From DATIXD01 sp035518875 (GTDB taxonomy: Bacteria; Pseudomonadota; Gammaproteobacteria; Methylococcales; Methylococcaceae): a stretch of 34,972 nucleotides of DNA. The number at the start of each line of letters is the position of its first letter. The first letter of the stretch is position 1. Under the pieces are notes generated by a model, which was given only the letters and a program-made list of their open reading frames with translations, was not told the origin of the DNA and ran no database searches. The DNA lies in NCBI GenBank assembly GCA_035518875.1, contig DATIXD010000319.1:1-34972 (forward strand), written 5' to 3'. The translations under genes and the position numbers were made by a program. This document shows, piece by piece, positions 14,754 through 22,353 of the stretch.

Positions 14754-15214
14754 TTCGGGCTTGGCGGTTATGCCAGGCTGCGCATCAAGCCACAGCGTTT
14801 AGTGGTGACGGTGCCCGCCGCTACGGTGGGCGATGGAATCGTAAAGGCCAATCCGCAGTGTACGCAGCTTCCACTCAATCGCTAGCAGCGCTGGAAATAC
14901 TGGCTCACGTCGATACCGACTTGGTTCCCAATGACTTTATCGCGTTTGCCGTCGACATCCCCGATGAGATCGCAACGGAATGCGTCGCACTCGCTGATCT
15001 TGCGCCGAATTGGCGGGAGGCCTATCCCCCTTTAAGTTGCCAAACTCTTGGCAGCACGTGGATAGAGCAGTGCAGATCAGCGGTTCTCGCCGTTCCCTCC
15101 GCCATCATTCCGACTGAAACCAACTACATATTCAATCCGGAGCACCCTGACTTCGTCAGCTTGCTCGTACATCCTCCGACAGCCTTTACGTTTGACCAGC
15201 GGCTTTGGCGTTAG
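14750..15214 (+). CDS. RES-domain toxin
   Basis: A 154-residue RES-family protein with the diagnostic opening WRLCQAAHQATAFSGDGARRYGGRWNRKGQSAVYAASTQSLAALEIL and the later NYIFNPEHPDF segment and Phe-rich end (FTFDQRLW). RES toxins degrade or modify NAD+ using the conserved Arg/Glu/Ser pocket. The start is TTG 14750, which overlaps the antitoxin TGA. The full-length family pattern suggests the module is intact. Confidence 0.9.
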   Translation: MIRAWRLCQAAHQATAFSGDGARRYGGRWNRKGQSAVYAASTQSLAALEILAHVDTDLVPNDFIAFAVDIPDEIATECVALADLAPNWREAYPPLSCQTLGSTWIEQCRSAVLAVPSAIIPTETNYIFNPEHPDFVSLLVHPPTAFTFDQRLWR

Positions 15215-15534
15215 AGGAGTACCGACCAATCCTGGTATGACAGGCACCCAAGCGTCAATCGTCGCTTAAGTGCCCAAATCGGCCATCCCCAAGCCGGACG
15301 AATATGTCATTCCGTACCGAAAAATTTGCCTTGATTGGCGTTGATGGAGCCTAAAAAACATTCTCGTCGGGTTTGCCATCCCAACCTGCGCACATTCCAT
15401 CCCCCATCCCACTCAAGAGGAGTTGGACGCTCGTAAGCCGTGTTGTTGGGGTTCCTTCGTCACCCCAACCTTATTGCCTGGATAGCAACCCGCGGCCTTA
15501 AACGGAACGGCCGGAAGCCGCCAAGGCGAGCGCC
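15215..15534. other. Intergenic region after the RES toxin
   Basis: No gene seen. It contains a perfect hairpin GTTGGGGT 15445-15452 / ACCCCAAC 15462-15469 with loop TCCTTCGTC. The hairpin lacks a T run and looks like a REP-type palindrome. It sits between the converging RES and GST genes and may end transcription from both sides. Confidence 0.45.
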
Positions 15535-16149
15535 TCAGTAATAGCCCTCTTCGCGCAGCACGCGCTGCACGGCGGGGCGGGTTAGCATGCGGCGGTAATG
15601 GGCGAGACAATTCGGCGGCAATTGAATCTTGAGCTTGTCCGCCCAGAATTCCACATAAAACAGGGCTGCATCAGCGATCGAGAAGGTATCGGCCACGTAG
15701 TCCTTGTCCGCGAGCACATCGTTCATGACCGCGAAGCCTTTGTCGACGATCTCCCGCCCTCGCGTCTGCACGGTGTCAAAGTCGGCCTCGCTTGGCGTGA
15801 AATTGGCGGTGGTGAAGAGACGCGCGAAACCTTGCATGTGTATCGTACCGACGATGTAGTCCATCGCCTCGATCACCAGTGTTTCACCGATCAGGTCGTC
15901 CGGCATCAGCCCTGATTTTGGGTTGCTGCGGGCGAGCCACCAGGCAATGGCCTGGAACTCCGTCAGCACCGTACCGTCATCACGTACGAGCGTGGGAATG
16001 GTGGACTTCGGGTTGATGGCGACGTAATCGGGCTTGTACTGATCGCCCGCCGGCAGGTTAACGATATAGGCTTCGAAAGGCTTGTCGATCTCCTCCAGCA
16101 GGATGTGAATGCCGGTCGTGCATGAACCGGGGGTCATGTAGAACTTCAT
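15535..16149 (-). CDS. Glutathione S-transferase family protein
   Basis: A 204-residue protein. It has a thioredoxin-like N-terminal domain (MKFYMTPGSCTTGIHILLEEI, then the cis-Pro motif KSTIPTL, then the glutathione-binding VLTEFQAIAWWLA) and a helical C-terminal domain with the N-cap motif FSIADAALFYVEFW. The start at 16149 overlaps the upstream gene by ATGA. Cytosolic GSTs conjugate or reduce with glutathione. GST genes also occur in other nif clusters, with unknown substrate. It is the last gene of the minus-strand operon. Confidence 0.9.
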   Translation of the reverse strand: MKFYMTPGSCTTGIHILLEEIDKPFEAYIVNLPAGDQYKPDYVAINPKSTIPTLVRDDGTVLTEFQAIAWWLARSNPKSGLMPDDLIGETLVIEAMDYIVGTIHMQGFARLFTTANFTPSEADFDTVQTRGREIVDKGFAVMNDVLADKDYVADTFSIADAALFYVEFWADKLKIQLPPNCLAHYRRMLTRPAVQRVLREEGYY

Positions 16150-16460
16150 GACCCTGCCGTAACCTTGATCCTGATGTCGACATCCCGGCTCAACCATCCC
16201 AGGGTAACCGCCCGGAATGCGGCATCCTCGGCCTCGTCCCAAATCACGCACAGCAGCGCTTCCTCGCGGGTCAGCAATTGGTCGCTCTCCATCTTTTCGA
16301 TGGCAGCGGCGCAGGCCAGCGGATCGGCATTATTAAGGGCAAAGACCTCCTTGGCTGCCCGGATACCATCGGCTATCTGGTCCGGCGATGCCAATTCCGC
16401 ATGCTTGCCCTCGATACTGAACACTGCTCGCTCGCTCGCGATAGTCATGGTTGCAGGCAT
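16146..16460 (-). CDS. Uncharacterised 104-residue protein
   Basis: Not recognised. A soluble, mostly helical protein with many acidic residues (DPLACAAAIEKMESDQLLTREEALLCVIWDEAEDAAFRAV), ending in a beta-rich VDIRIKVTAGS. GGGAG sits 6 nt upstream of the ATG. The stop overlaps the GST start (ATGA), so the two are coupled. Probably an accessory protein of the nif-linked operon. Confidence 0.7.
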   Translation of the reverse strand: MPATMTIASERAVFSIEGKHAELASPDQIADGIRAAKEVFALNNADPLACAAAIEKMESDQLLTREEALLCVIWDEAEDAAFRAVTLGWLSRDVDIRIKVTAGS

Positions 16461-16505
16461 TCAAGTCTCCCGTATGGTGAGTGAAGTCAACTGGTGGTAG
16501 CGTGC

Positions 16506-16745
16506 TTAGAGAGGAATCCCGAAGAAGGTGTCCTCGCTGCCGCCCCAGGCGGTATGCAGCTGCAGGGCTGATTGCCAGCGGGCGGCTTCCTGTTCGTCGG
16601 CATCCCGGTGGGTGACGACGACGTCCGCGGCACCGGCGCTGAGGTACTTGTGCCCATTGCGCAGAAACCGACCGAGGTCTTTGCGGTCGTTGGGACGCAC
16701 CGCGACCTTGGGGACGTCATTCACAAGGATTGTCGTGACGCGCAT
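16506..16745 (-). CDS. Uncharacterised 79-residue protein
   Basis: Not recognised. A small soluble protein (MRVTTILVNDVPKVAVRPNDRKDL near the start, aromatic C-terminus TFFGIPL). The ATG follows GGAGAG by 6 nt. It lies 60 bp downstream of the FAH-family gene and 45 bp upstream of the next gene in the same direction. The first strand-helix pattern is loosely reminiscent of small nif-cluster proteins, but the match is not good enough to name it. Confidence 0.65.
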   Translation of the reverse strand: MRVTTILVNDVPKVAVRPNDRKDLGRFLRNGHKYLSAGAADVVVTHRDADEQEAARWQSALQLHTAWGGSEDTFFGIPL

Positions 16746-16804
16746 GTTCGTCTCTCCACAGCAGATTTGAGGTCAATGCTACGAATGCGTGCGGCGCGCG
16801 AACG

Positions 16805-17491
16805 CTAGCCGATGGTGATGATCAACGGCTCCAGTCCCGCTACCGTGGCTTCGATTACATCGCCCTTGACGACCGGTGCGACTCCGGCGGGGGTGCCGGT
16901 AAAGATCAGGTCGCCGGGAAATAGCTCGACCAGTTTCGACAGGTAATTGACCATCTCCGGAATCTTCCAAATCATGTCGCCGACATCGGCGCTCTGGCGC
17001 ACCTCGCCGTTCACCTTGAGCTCGATCTTTCCCCGCGCGATCGTCCCCGAATAAAACTCCGGCGTGATCGCGGAGCAGGGGGCGGAATGATCGAATCCCT
17101 TGGCCATGTCCCAGGGGCGGCCCTGTTCACGCGCGGCCAACTGTAGGTCGCGCCGGGTCATGTCCAGACCCACGGCATAGCCGAACACGTAGTCGTAATC
17201 CACCTTGCCGGCGGGGATGTTTCGGCCGCCCTTATGCAAGGCCACCACCAGCTCCACTTCGGGTTGGAGATTATCGGTCCCGGGCGGGTAGGGGAGAATG
17301 GAATTGTTCCGGAGGATGGCGCCGGCCGGTTTCATGAAGAAGAAGGGGGCCTGGCGGTCGGGGTCGCCCCCCATTTCCCGCACATGATCGGCATAATTCT
17401 GGCCGACGCAGAAAATCCGGCGTACCGGGAAGGGATTGCTCGACATGGCTTCGAGGGTGACCACCGGAGCGGGCGGAAAGGCATAGTTCAT
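16805..17491 (-). CDS. Fumarylacetoacetate hydrolase (FAH) family protein
   Basis: A 228-residue FAH-fold protein with IFCVGQNYADHVREMG, PFFFMKPAGAI, the metal-ligand region QPEVELVVAL, GYAVGLDMTRRDLQ, WDMAKGFDHSAP and the C-terminal LFPGDLIFTGTPAGV. The fold hydrolyses C-C bonds or decarboxylates beta-keto acids using Mg2+; the actual substrate is unknown. ATG 17491 is preferred over TTG 17545 because the family starts just after it. FAH-family genes recur in nif clusters, which suits this location. Confidence 0.88.
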   Translation of the reverse strand: MNYAFPPAPVVTLEAMSSNPFPVRRIFCVGQNYADHVREMGGDPDRQAPFFFMKPAGAILRNNSILPYPPGTDNLQPEVELVVALHKGGRNIPAGKVDYDYVFGYAVGLDMTRRDLQLAAREQGRPWDMAKGFDHSAPCSAITPEFYSGTIARGKIELKVNGEVRQSADVGDMIWKIPEMVNYLSKLVELFPGDLIFTGTPAGVAPVVKGDVIEATVAGLEPLIITIG

Positions 17492-17545
17492 CAATCGGGA
17501 CTCTTGCAAGTATGGGGGCTGCGGTGGACCGCCCCGGCTAGTCAA

Positions 17546-17797
17546 TCACAGCAGGCGATCGCCATCGCGATAGCCCGCGCCCAGTTCAAATTCCAGATAA
17601 CCAATCCTGAAATGTGCTTCCATCTTGCCCGCTTCCGGAATGGAATCGGCCCGTTCCGGGTAACGCGCGAGCAATTCGCCGCGATGCAGCGTCCACGCGC
17701 GCAAGAGCGCCGATCTGGCGTCTTCCTTGGTTTGTCCCGCCCCCCTGAACATGAAATGGTGGGTGTTCATTTCCGCCACGACAAAACGGGACGACAT
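17546..17797 (-). CDS. Small partner of the AAA+ ATPase (83 aa), unknown
   Basis: MSSRFVVAEMNTHHFMFRGAGQTKEDARSALLRAW opens an alpha/beta protein with several His residues and an aromatic C-terminal half (FRIGYLEFELG). No known domain seen. Two starts are possible; ATG 17797 has AGGGCGG upstream, whereas ATG 17815 would overlap the AAA+ gene by 17 bp with no good binding site. It directly follows the AAA+ gene, so they probably work together. Confidence 0.7.
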   Translation of the reverse strand: MSSRFVVAEMNTHHFMFRGAGQTKEDARSALLRAWTLHRGELLARYPERADSIPEAGKMEAHFRIGYLEFELGAGYRDGDRLL

Positions 17798-17798
17798 C

Positions 17799-19514
17799 TC
17801 AAGCCGCCCTTGCATCAGCGAGACTCCCGCCTAAATCCATGCCCCGGAAGACCGAGCAGCGTTTGAACACTTCCAGCGAAGGGGCGACCTGCTTTTGCGC
17901 ACAGAACTTGGCCACCAGTTTTGCCAGTCCCTTGATGTCCCGGCCCGTCGCGGTCGGGAAGGTCGCCACCAGTTCGTCGATCAGCGGTGCCTCCACAGCC
18001 AGCTCGAACTGTTCGGTCATCACCGACCAGATCTTGCGCCTGGCCTCGCCGTCAGGGGCGTAGAACTTGATCAGGGCGATGCAGCGGGACACGATGGCCT
18101 CGTCGATGTCGTCCACCCGGTTGGTGGTCAGAAACAGCAGGCCGTTGAAGTACTCCAGCACCCGCAGGAACACACCGACCACGGCGTTCATGGTGATGTT
18201 GTCGTCGCGCCGCTTGATGTAGACATCCGCCTCGTCGATCAGCATGACGGCACCCCAGCGCTGGGCCCGGGTCAACACGTCCTTGAGCGCCGTCTCCATG
18301 GCCGCCACGTTCAGGCCGAGCTGCCCGGAGTGCACTCGGTACAGCGGCCGCTGGATAATTTCGGAATAGACTTCCGCGGTCAGGGTCTTGCCGACGCCGG
18401 CAGGACCCGCGCACAAAACCGTGGTGCCGCCGGATTTTCCGGCCACGATATCGTCCATCAGCACATCCATTTCGGCAGTGAGGATGTCGATGAGATCGGT
18501 CTGCTCCTCCGGCAGCACCAGCTTTTGCTTCAGCTCCGGCTGGTAGCGATAGGGCTTGATGTCGTCCACATGCACCCACAGGTAGTGATGCAGCTCCAGG
18601 TGGAACATCAGGATGTAGGCGTGTACCGGGAGTTGGGTAAACAGGTCTTTGGGCATCGCGTCCTGCGACTGTTGCACTTCGTCCTCGGCTTCGTAGTGAT
18701 TGCTCTTGGCCGCCTTGCGCAGATAAGGCCCCAGAATGTCTCCCGTCGCATCCAGGGTCAAAGCACGGGAGGTCAGTATCCCCTCGTCATTCACCAAACG
18801 CGCACTGCCGCCACCGGAGGACAACACGACCACGTCCTTGCGCGACCAGTCCGTGTTCCGATGGGAAGAAGTGGGGTCTTCGGCATAAAACCCGGTACCC
18901 TTTCCGGAAAACTGCGCTCCGTAGCGGGCGCGCCAGTCGAAGTAACGTTCCACGGTCTCGTCGTAGGCGCTGATCAGTTCAGGCGTTTCCTTCAGGAATC
19001 CTTTGGCGGCGAAGATCTCGCCGACCGTTTTATTGACGATATCGCTGGCTGAAATGCGGATCGTCGCGGTGGCGATGGCTCCTTTGGCATTGGCCTTCAA
19101 TTCGATGAAGACCTTGCCGATCTCATCGTTCGACGCCGGGGTATAGTCCAGCCGGGTGATGACGTAGGGTAGGGGCCTGCTGGTGACCTGCGCGCTGAAC
19201 AGCCAGCCGCGGATCGCATCCAGGGCCAGATAGCGGGCGATGGCCGGCACCAGCATTTCCAGATCGTCGCCTTCGAACCTAACGCCATCGTCGTTCAGGG
19301 CCTTCTGCAAAGTGGCCAGCTGGGCGGCACGCGCGCGCATGTCGGGACCTGCTTCCTCATAGAGGTTCCGCAAGAACGCCACCTCGGCGTTGGCGAGTTG
19401 AGCGAACGGCACCTCGACCTTGTTTCCGAAGCGCAACTGATCCTTCAACGACGCCAGAGCCGGGAACGCTGCTGCCATCGCTTCTATGTACGGCCGCTCA
19501 ATCTGAAGTCTCAT
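17799..19514 (-). CDS. AAA+ ATPase of unknown role in a nif-linked operon
   Basis: A 571-residue protein. The N-terminal about 350 residues are a unique helical and beta region I do not recognise. A classical AAA+ module follows: Walker A GPAGVGKT near residue 367, Walker B VMLIDEADVY near 426, sensor 1 FLTTNRVDDID near 460, arginine-finger region AIVSRCIALIKF and sensor 2 TGRDIKGLAKL near 535. There is no membrane segment, protease or HNH domain. Such proteins remodel or activate partner complexes. Position between iron-sulfur genes and FAH/GST suggests a nitrogenase-maturation or stress role, but this is inference. Confidence 0.85.
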   Translation of the reverse strand: MRLQIERPYIEAMAAAFPALASLKDQLRFGNKVEVPFAQLANAEVAFLRNLYEEAGPDMRARAAQLATLQKALNDDGVRFEGDDLEMLVPAIARYLALDAIRGWLFSAQVTSRPLPYVITRLDYTPASNDEIGKVFIELKANAKGAIATATIRISASDIVNKTVGEIFAAKGFLKETPELISAYDETVERYFDWRARYGAQFSGKGTGFYAEDPTSSHRNTDWSRKDVVVLSSGGGSARLVNDEGILTSRALTLDATGDILGPYLRKAAKSNHYEAEDEVQQSQDAMPKDLFTQLPVHAYILMFHLELHHYLWVHVDDIKPYRYQPELKQKLVLPEEQTDLIDILTAEMDVLMDDIVAGKSGGTTVLCAGPAGVGKTLTAEVYSEIIQRPLYRVHSGQLGLNVAAMETALKDVLTRAQRWGAVMLIDEADVYIKRRDDNITMNAVVGVFLRVLEYFNGLLFLTTNRVDDIDEAIVSRCIALIKFYAPDGEARRKIWSVMTEQFELAVEAPLIDELVATFPTATGRDIKGLAKLVAKFCAQKQVAPSLEVFKRCSVFRGMDLGGSLADARAA

Positions 19515-19961
19515 CTGTTTCGTCGCAGTGATGTGTTACGTACCGCTGGGGCTGGAAGTCATGGCTTTGACTGGCAATGTCGCTGAGCACTTTTCCTGTC
19601 ATGCGGTACTCAAGGGGACGATCAAAAAGCGCTTGAATTCCGTCTTTGTAAATTCCCCTTGGGTATGCCGGCACGAGGACTGCCACTGCACGGCGACGGT
19701 AAATCCGCTTTTGCATTGGCCATGCCGGCGTACCTGAACGATGCGTCCCGGAGTTCCAATCGGCAAACCCCCGCGCTCAAGGCACAAACGAACTTCCGTC
19801 CCGAGCAGGTCCAGCGCTTCCTTTACAGAAGAAGGTTTCGTGATTCATGCATCGTCATCGAAATTGCCAAAAGTGCGTTCGGCACCACCGCGCATCGGCC
19901 AAATACCTTCACGATGACTCCGTTGCAAGCGGCCTCTTCGGGTGGCCGATCTGTTGGCGTT
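19515..19961. other. Intergenic stretch between fmdB-like and AAA+ genes
   Basis: It holds one possible small minus-strand frame (19599-19787, listed separately) and otherwise nothing convincing. A weak GG-N10-GC match on the minus strand (19712-19727) lies inside that frame and has no NifA site nearby, so I do not call it a promoter. The AAA+ operon promoter probably lies in this gap. Confidence 0.4.
19599..19787 (-). CDS. Possible small protein (about 62 aa), low confidence
   Basis: The frame reads LERGGLPIGTPGRIVQVRRHGQCKSGFTVAVQWQ near the start and ends GEFTKTEFKRFLIVPLSTA. The PIGTPGRIVQV...VAVQWQ pattern resembles a small SH3-like barrel, which makes it more credible than a random frame. 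The only starts are TTG at 19787 or a rarer codon further up; the open frame extends about 20 codons upstream (SSVKEALDLLGTEVR), so the 5' end may have been damaged by a frameshift. Function unknown. Confidence 0.35.
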   Translation of the reverse strand: MCLERGGLPIGTPGRIVQVRRHGQCKSGFTVAVQWQSSCRHTQGEFTKTEFKRFLIVPLSTA

Positions 19962-20195
19962 CTAGCGATTGCGCGGCCTCTCCGAGGATTTGTAATTACT
20001 GAAATGGCCTTCTCTTGCCGCCTGCGCCCTGGCCTTCGAAATGAGGGCCGCCGTCTGCCCCGGTGGTGCAGGTCGGGACACCTGCTTTTCCATATTCCGA
20101 CCGCCGCATTCCGGGCAAACCGGCGTATCGGACATCTTGACCAGTAACTCGAATGTCTTAGCGCAATCCTTGCATCGATAATCGTAGAGTGGCAT
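19962..20195 (-). CDS. FmdB-family zinc-ribbon protein
   Basis: A 77-residue protein starting MPLYDYRCKDCAKTFELLVKMSDTPVCPECGG. It carries the two CxxC knuckles (CKDC and CPEC) of the FmdB zinc-ribbon family, followed by a basic, flexible tail. FmdB-like proteins are proposed regulators; the function is poorly defined. It is the third gene of grx-bolA-fmdB, 80 bp after bolA. Confidence 0.88.
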   Translation of the reverse strand: MPLYDYRCKDCAKTFELLVKMSDTPVCPECGGRNMEKQVSRPAPPGQTAALISKARAQAAREGHFSNYKSSERPRNR

Positions 20196-20275
20196 GGAAA
20201 TTCTCTTGCAAAAACGGCATCTTAGATTGGATAGGGGGCTCTCGGCGGCCTTGGATTCAAGGCATTGCGCAAGCG

Positions 20276-20536
20276 CTATCGCTCTACCGCCTGCTTATTC
20301 TGTTCAAGCGCCCATTCCGACGGCGTGTATACCTTCATGCTGATGGCATGCAGTGCGCCGGTCGAGAGCGGTTGGCTGACGGTTGCCAATACCCTCTGCT
20401 GCCGCTTGACCGGGCTCATGCCGGAAAATACTTCATCAACCACGACCACCGAGAAGCTACAGCCCTCGCCGGAGACGGTCACTTCGCAGCCGGGGATGCC
20501 GGCCTCGATCAGTTGGCGGACTTCGGCGATTTCCAT
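20276..20536 (-). CDS. BolA/IbaG-family protein
   Basis: An 86-residue protein with the BolA fold: EIAEVRQLIEAGIPGCEVTVSGEGCSFSVVVVDEVFSGMSPVKRQQRV and ALHAISMKVYTPSEW, including the conserved His (LHAISMKVYT) that ligates a shared [2Fe-2S] cluster with a monothiol glutaredoxin. It is 5 bp downstream of the glutaredoxin gene, the expected Grx-BolA partner. The role is iron-sulfur delivery or iron sensing. The compact size is closer to IbaG than to long BolA. Confidence 0.9.
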   Translation of the reverse strand: MEIAEVRQLIEAGIPGCEVTVSGEGCSFSVVVVDEVFSGMSPVKRQQRVLATVSQPLSTGALHAISMKVYTPSEWALEQNKQAVER

Positions 20537-20541
20537 AGGGC

Positions 20542-20871
20542 CTAACCTTCCGCTTGGCTAGCAACCGCACTTTCCAACATGGGCTTGAGCTCGCCTTTTC
20601 TGGCGATCTCGTCGACGATGTCACTGCCTCCGACCAACTCGCCCTTAACGAACAATTGCGGGAAAGTCGGCCATTGGGAAATACTCGGAAGCGTTGCCCT
20701 GATGTTTGGCGCCGCCAGTATGTTGACATAGGCGAAAGGCACGCCCGTGGCCTGAAGACAGGCAACCGCCTTGGCGGAGAATCCGCACTGCGGCATGTCG
20801 GGAACACCCTTCATGTACAGGAGGACGGGGTGGTTGGCGATTTGATCGCGTATGGTTTCTTCGATAGTCAT
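20542..20871 (-). CDS. grxD: Monothiol glutaredoxin (Grx4 type)
   Basis: A 109-residue protein with the CGFS active site (VPDMPQCGFSAKAV near residue 30), the KGVPD motif, WPTFPQLFVKGELVGG and GGSDIVDEIARKGEL for glutathione binding. Monothiol Grx dimers carry a glutathione-ligated [2Fe-2S] cluster and pass it on, here probably with the adjacent BolA. ATG 20871 fits the family start. A -24/-12 promoter lies about 60 bp upstream (20933-20948). Confidence 0.93.
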   Translation of the reverse strand: MTIEETIRDQIANHPVLLYMKGVPDMPQCGFSAKAVACLQATGVPFAYVNILAAPNIRATLPSISQWPTFPQLFVKGELVGGSDIVDEIARKGELKPMLESAVASQAEG

Positions 20872-20932
20872 GGGTGCATTTCCAGGGCCGGTGTAAGGCC
20901 GGTTAATGTGTGTGACGATTGGCCGGGTGACT

Positions 20933-20948
20933 TGCAAGGCATGTACCA
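20933..20948 (-). promoter_or_regulatory. Sigma-54 (-24/-12) promoter of grx-bolA-fmdB
   Basis: On the minus strand TGGTACATGCCTTGCA has the GG-N10-GC spacing, a perfect -12 half (TTGCA) and only two mismatches to TGGCACG-N4-TTGCW. The predicted start is about 20921, giving a leader of about 50 nt to grxD. I find no TGT-N10-ACA site within 150 bp upstream, so the activator is uncertain. Confidence 0.55.
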
Positions 20949-21058
20949 GGAGCGGCTTTGTTCCCCGTTCTCCGCTCAAACAGCCGAAGATCCGTTTTCC
21001 ACCGTACTCCCGAACCTCTCGCGATTAGATGTTCAAGCCTACGCCGCGTCGATGGCGT

Positions 21059-21367
21059 TTAGAATCCCGACGCGAAACCCAGCAGTTCGACGGTAATGTC
21101 TTCGTCGCCGACGATACGCGACTGGCAGGCCAGGCGAGACTTGGATCCGACACCGACGATGGAATCCAGTTTCTGATTCTCGCTCGCTTGTATCTTCGAC
21201 ACGCTTTTGCGGCCGGACTGCAGAAAGATGTGGCAACTGCCGCATTCGGCGTTGCCGTTACATTTGTGTTGGATCGGTTCCCCGGCAGCCAGGATAACTT
21301 CCAGAAGACTCTTCCCGATTTCGGCATCGACGGTTTTTCCGGAAGGCATGATGGTTACGGTAGACAT
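21059..21367 (-). CDS. [2Fe-2S] ferredoxin, adrenodoxin/plant-like fold
   Basis: A 102-residue ferredoxin, MSTVTIMPSGKTVDAEIGKSLLEV, with cluster ligands in HKCNGNAECGSCHIFL and RLACQSRI (C-x5-C-x2-C-xn-C). It is distinct from the ISC-type ferredoxin at 24151-24501: fewer acidic residues and different spacing of surface charges. It probably donates electrons to nitrogenase or to a nif-linked assembly protein. The gene follows the TPR-like gene after 112 bp. Confidence 0.88.
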   Translation of the reverse strand: MSTVTIMPSGKTVDAEIGKSLLEVILAAGEPIQHKCNGNAECGSCHIFLQSGRKSVSKIQASENQKLDSIVGVGSKSRLACQSRIVGDEDITVELLGFASGF

Positions 21368-21479
21368 TAGTCACACTCCTCTTAGGTCTTAGGTTAAAAA
21401 ATCAAGGACTGCGAAACCGATTCGCAGACTTGGCAATACAGGGGCGGGCGTCATCGAGAGCTCCATCCCTAAGCCGCGG

Positions 21480-21941
21480 TCAGAGCCCGGCGGCAATGGA
21501 GCCGATGACGGAGCCGCCCACGGTGTCGGCTTTATCCAGTTCTCTGAGCTTTTCCAGTATCAGCTCACAACCCTCTTTGTCGCCCTGGCGCAGCCGAATG
21601 AACGCCAACGCCTTGAGAGAAAACAGATAAAAATGCTGGGGGCCGTCGTGGCGACTCCAATCCACAGTCTCCGCCGTGAGCTTGCGGAAATCGCTCGGAA
21701 ACCCGCCCTGACGGGCAGCGGTTTCAAGAGCCAGTCGCGCCGACCGTTCGGCGTCCTCCAGGCGCCCCTTGTAGAAATAGAATTTGTACAAGGAGAAATG
21801 CACCGGCAGAGCATCCGGCGCTTCGCTCTGCGCCTGTTTGAGCAGGGTTTCAGCCCGCGCGGTGTCCGCATAGACGCTCATGGCCTCATCGAGCAAGCCG
21901 CTGGCCTTGGCAGGCAAGGTTCCGGCATAAAAGGCGCGCAT
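21480..21941 (-). CDS. TPR-like protein, paralogue of the 9864-10385 product
   Basis: A 153-residue helical-repeat protein (LLKQAQSEAPDALPVHFSLYKFYFYKGRLEDAERSARLALETAARQGGF, then FSLKALAFIRLRQGD, then GGSVIGSIA). It aligns well with the plus-strand protein at 9864-10385 over about 125 residues. An ATG at 21941 is preferred; a TTG three codons earlier is also open. It lies between two ferredoxin genes. Shared protein-contact fold plus nif setting suggests a dedicated accessory protein; the function is unknown. Confidence 0.75.
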   Translation of the reverse strand: MRAFYAGTLPAKASGLLDEAMSVYADTARAETLLKQAQSEAPDALPVHFSLYKFYFYKGRLEDAERSARLALETAARQGGFPSDFRKLTAETVDWSRHDGPQHFYLFSLKALAFIRLRQGDKEGCELILEKLRELDKADTVGGSVIGSIAAGL

Positions 21942-21978
21942 GGGTTCCAAATCCGCTACTCCGCAGAGTGGTGACCGA

Positions 21979-22305
21979 TCAGCTCCACACCGCAGCGGGC
22001 GCCAGCAGGCTTTCGACCGGTTGACCGTTTTTCAGGTGTTGTTCGACGATCACGGAGACATCTTCCGGCTTCACCTTCGTGTACATCACCCCTTCCGGGT
22101 AGACGAGCACGGCCGGGCCAAAATCGCAGGCGCCCAGGCAACCCGTGCCGGTGAGGGCGAATTGCCCATAAAGCTGCCCCTGATCGAATTGCTGCATGAA
22201 GGTCTGGAAGACCGCCGTGCAGCCCAGCTGGCTGCAGGACCCGCGGGGATGGCCCGGTGGCCGGCTCTGCGTGCAGACGAATACATGTTTACTCGGTTTG
22301 GGCAT
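21979..22305 (-). CDS. Thioredoxin-like [2Fe-2S] ferredoxin (Shethna protein I type)
   Basis: A 108-residue protein with the four ligands in KHVFVCTQ, GSCSQLGC and TGCLGACDFGPAVLVYPEGVMY, the signature of the thioredoxin-fold [2Fe-2S] ferredoxins also found in Azotobacter nif regions. It ends with YTKVKPEDVSVIVEQHLKNGQPV. AGGAG lies 6 nt before ATG 22305, which therefore beats the GTG one codon upstream. Likely electron carrier in nitrogen fixation; the partner is unknown. Confidence 0.92.
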   Translation of the reverse strand: MPKPSKHVFVCTQSRPPGHPRGSCSQLGCTAVFQTFMQQFDQGQLYGQFALTGTGCLGACDFGPAVLVYPEGVMYTKVKPEDVSVIVEQHLKNGQPVESLLAPAAVWS

Positions 22306-22353
22306 CACTAACTCCTGGGTCCATCGTTGGGTACTAAGCGTTAAGAAAGAAAA

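Noticed and set aside
17895..19052. Long plus-strand open frame opposite the AAA+ gene
   Set aside because: Antisense shadow of a clear AAA+ ATPase; the translated sequence is His/Gln/Asp-rich and shows no domain.
19712..19727. Minus-strand GG-N10-GC match CGGCATGGCCAATGCA as AAA+ operon promoter
   Set aside because: Three mismatches to consensus, no NifA-type site upstream, and it lies inside a possible coding frame.
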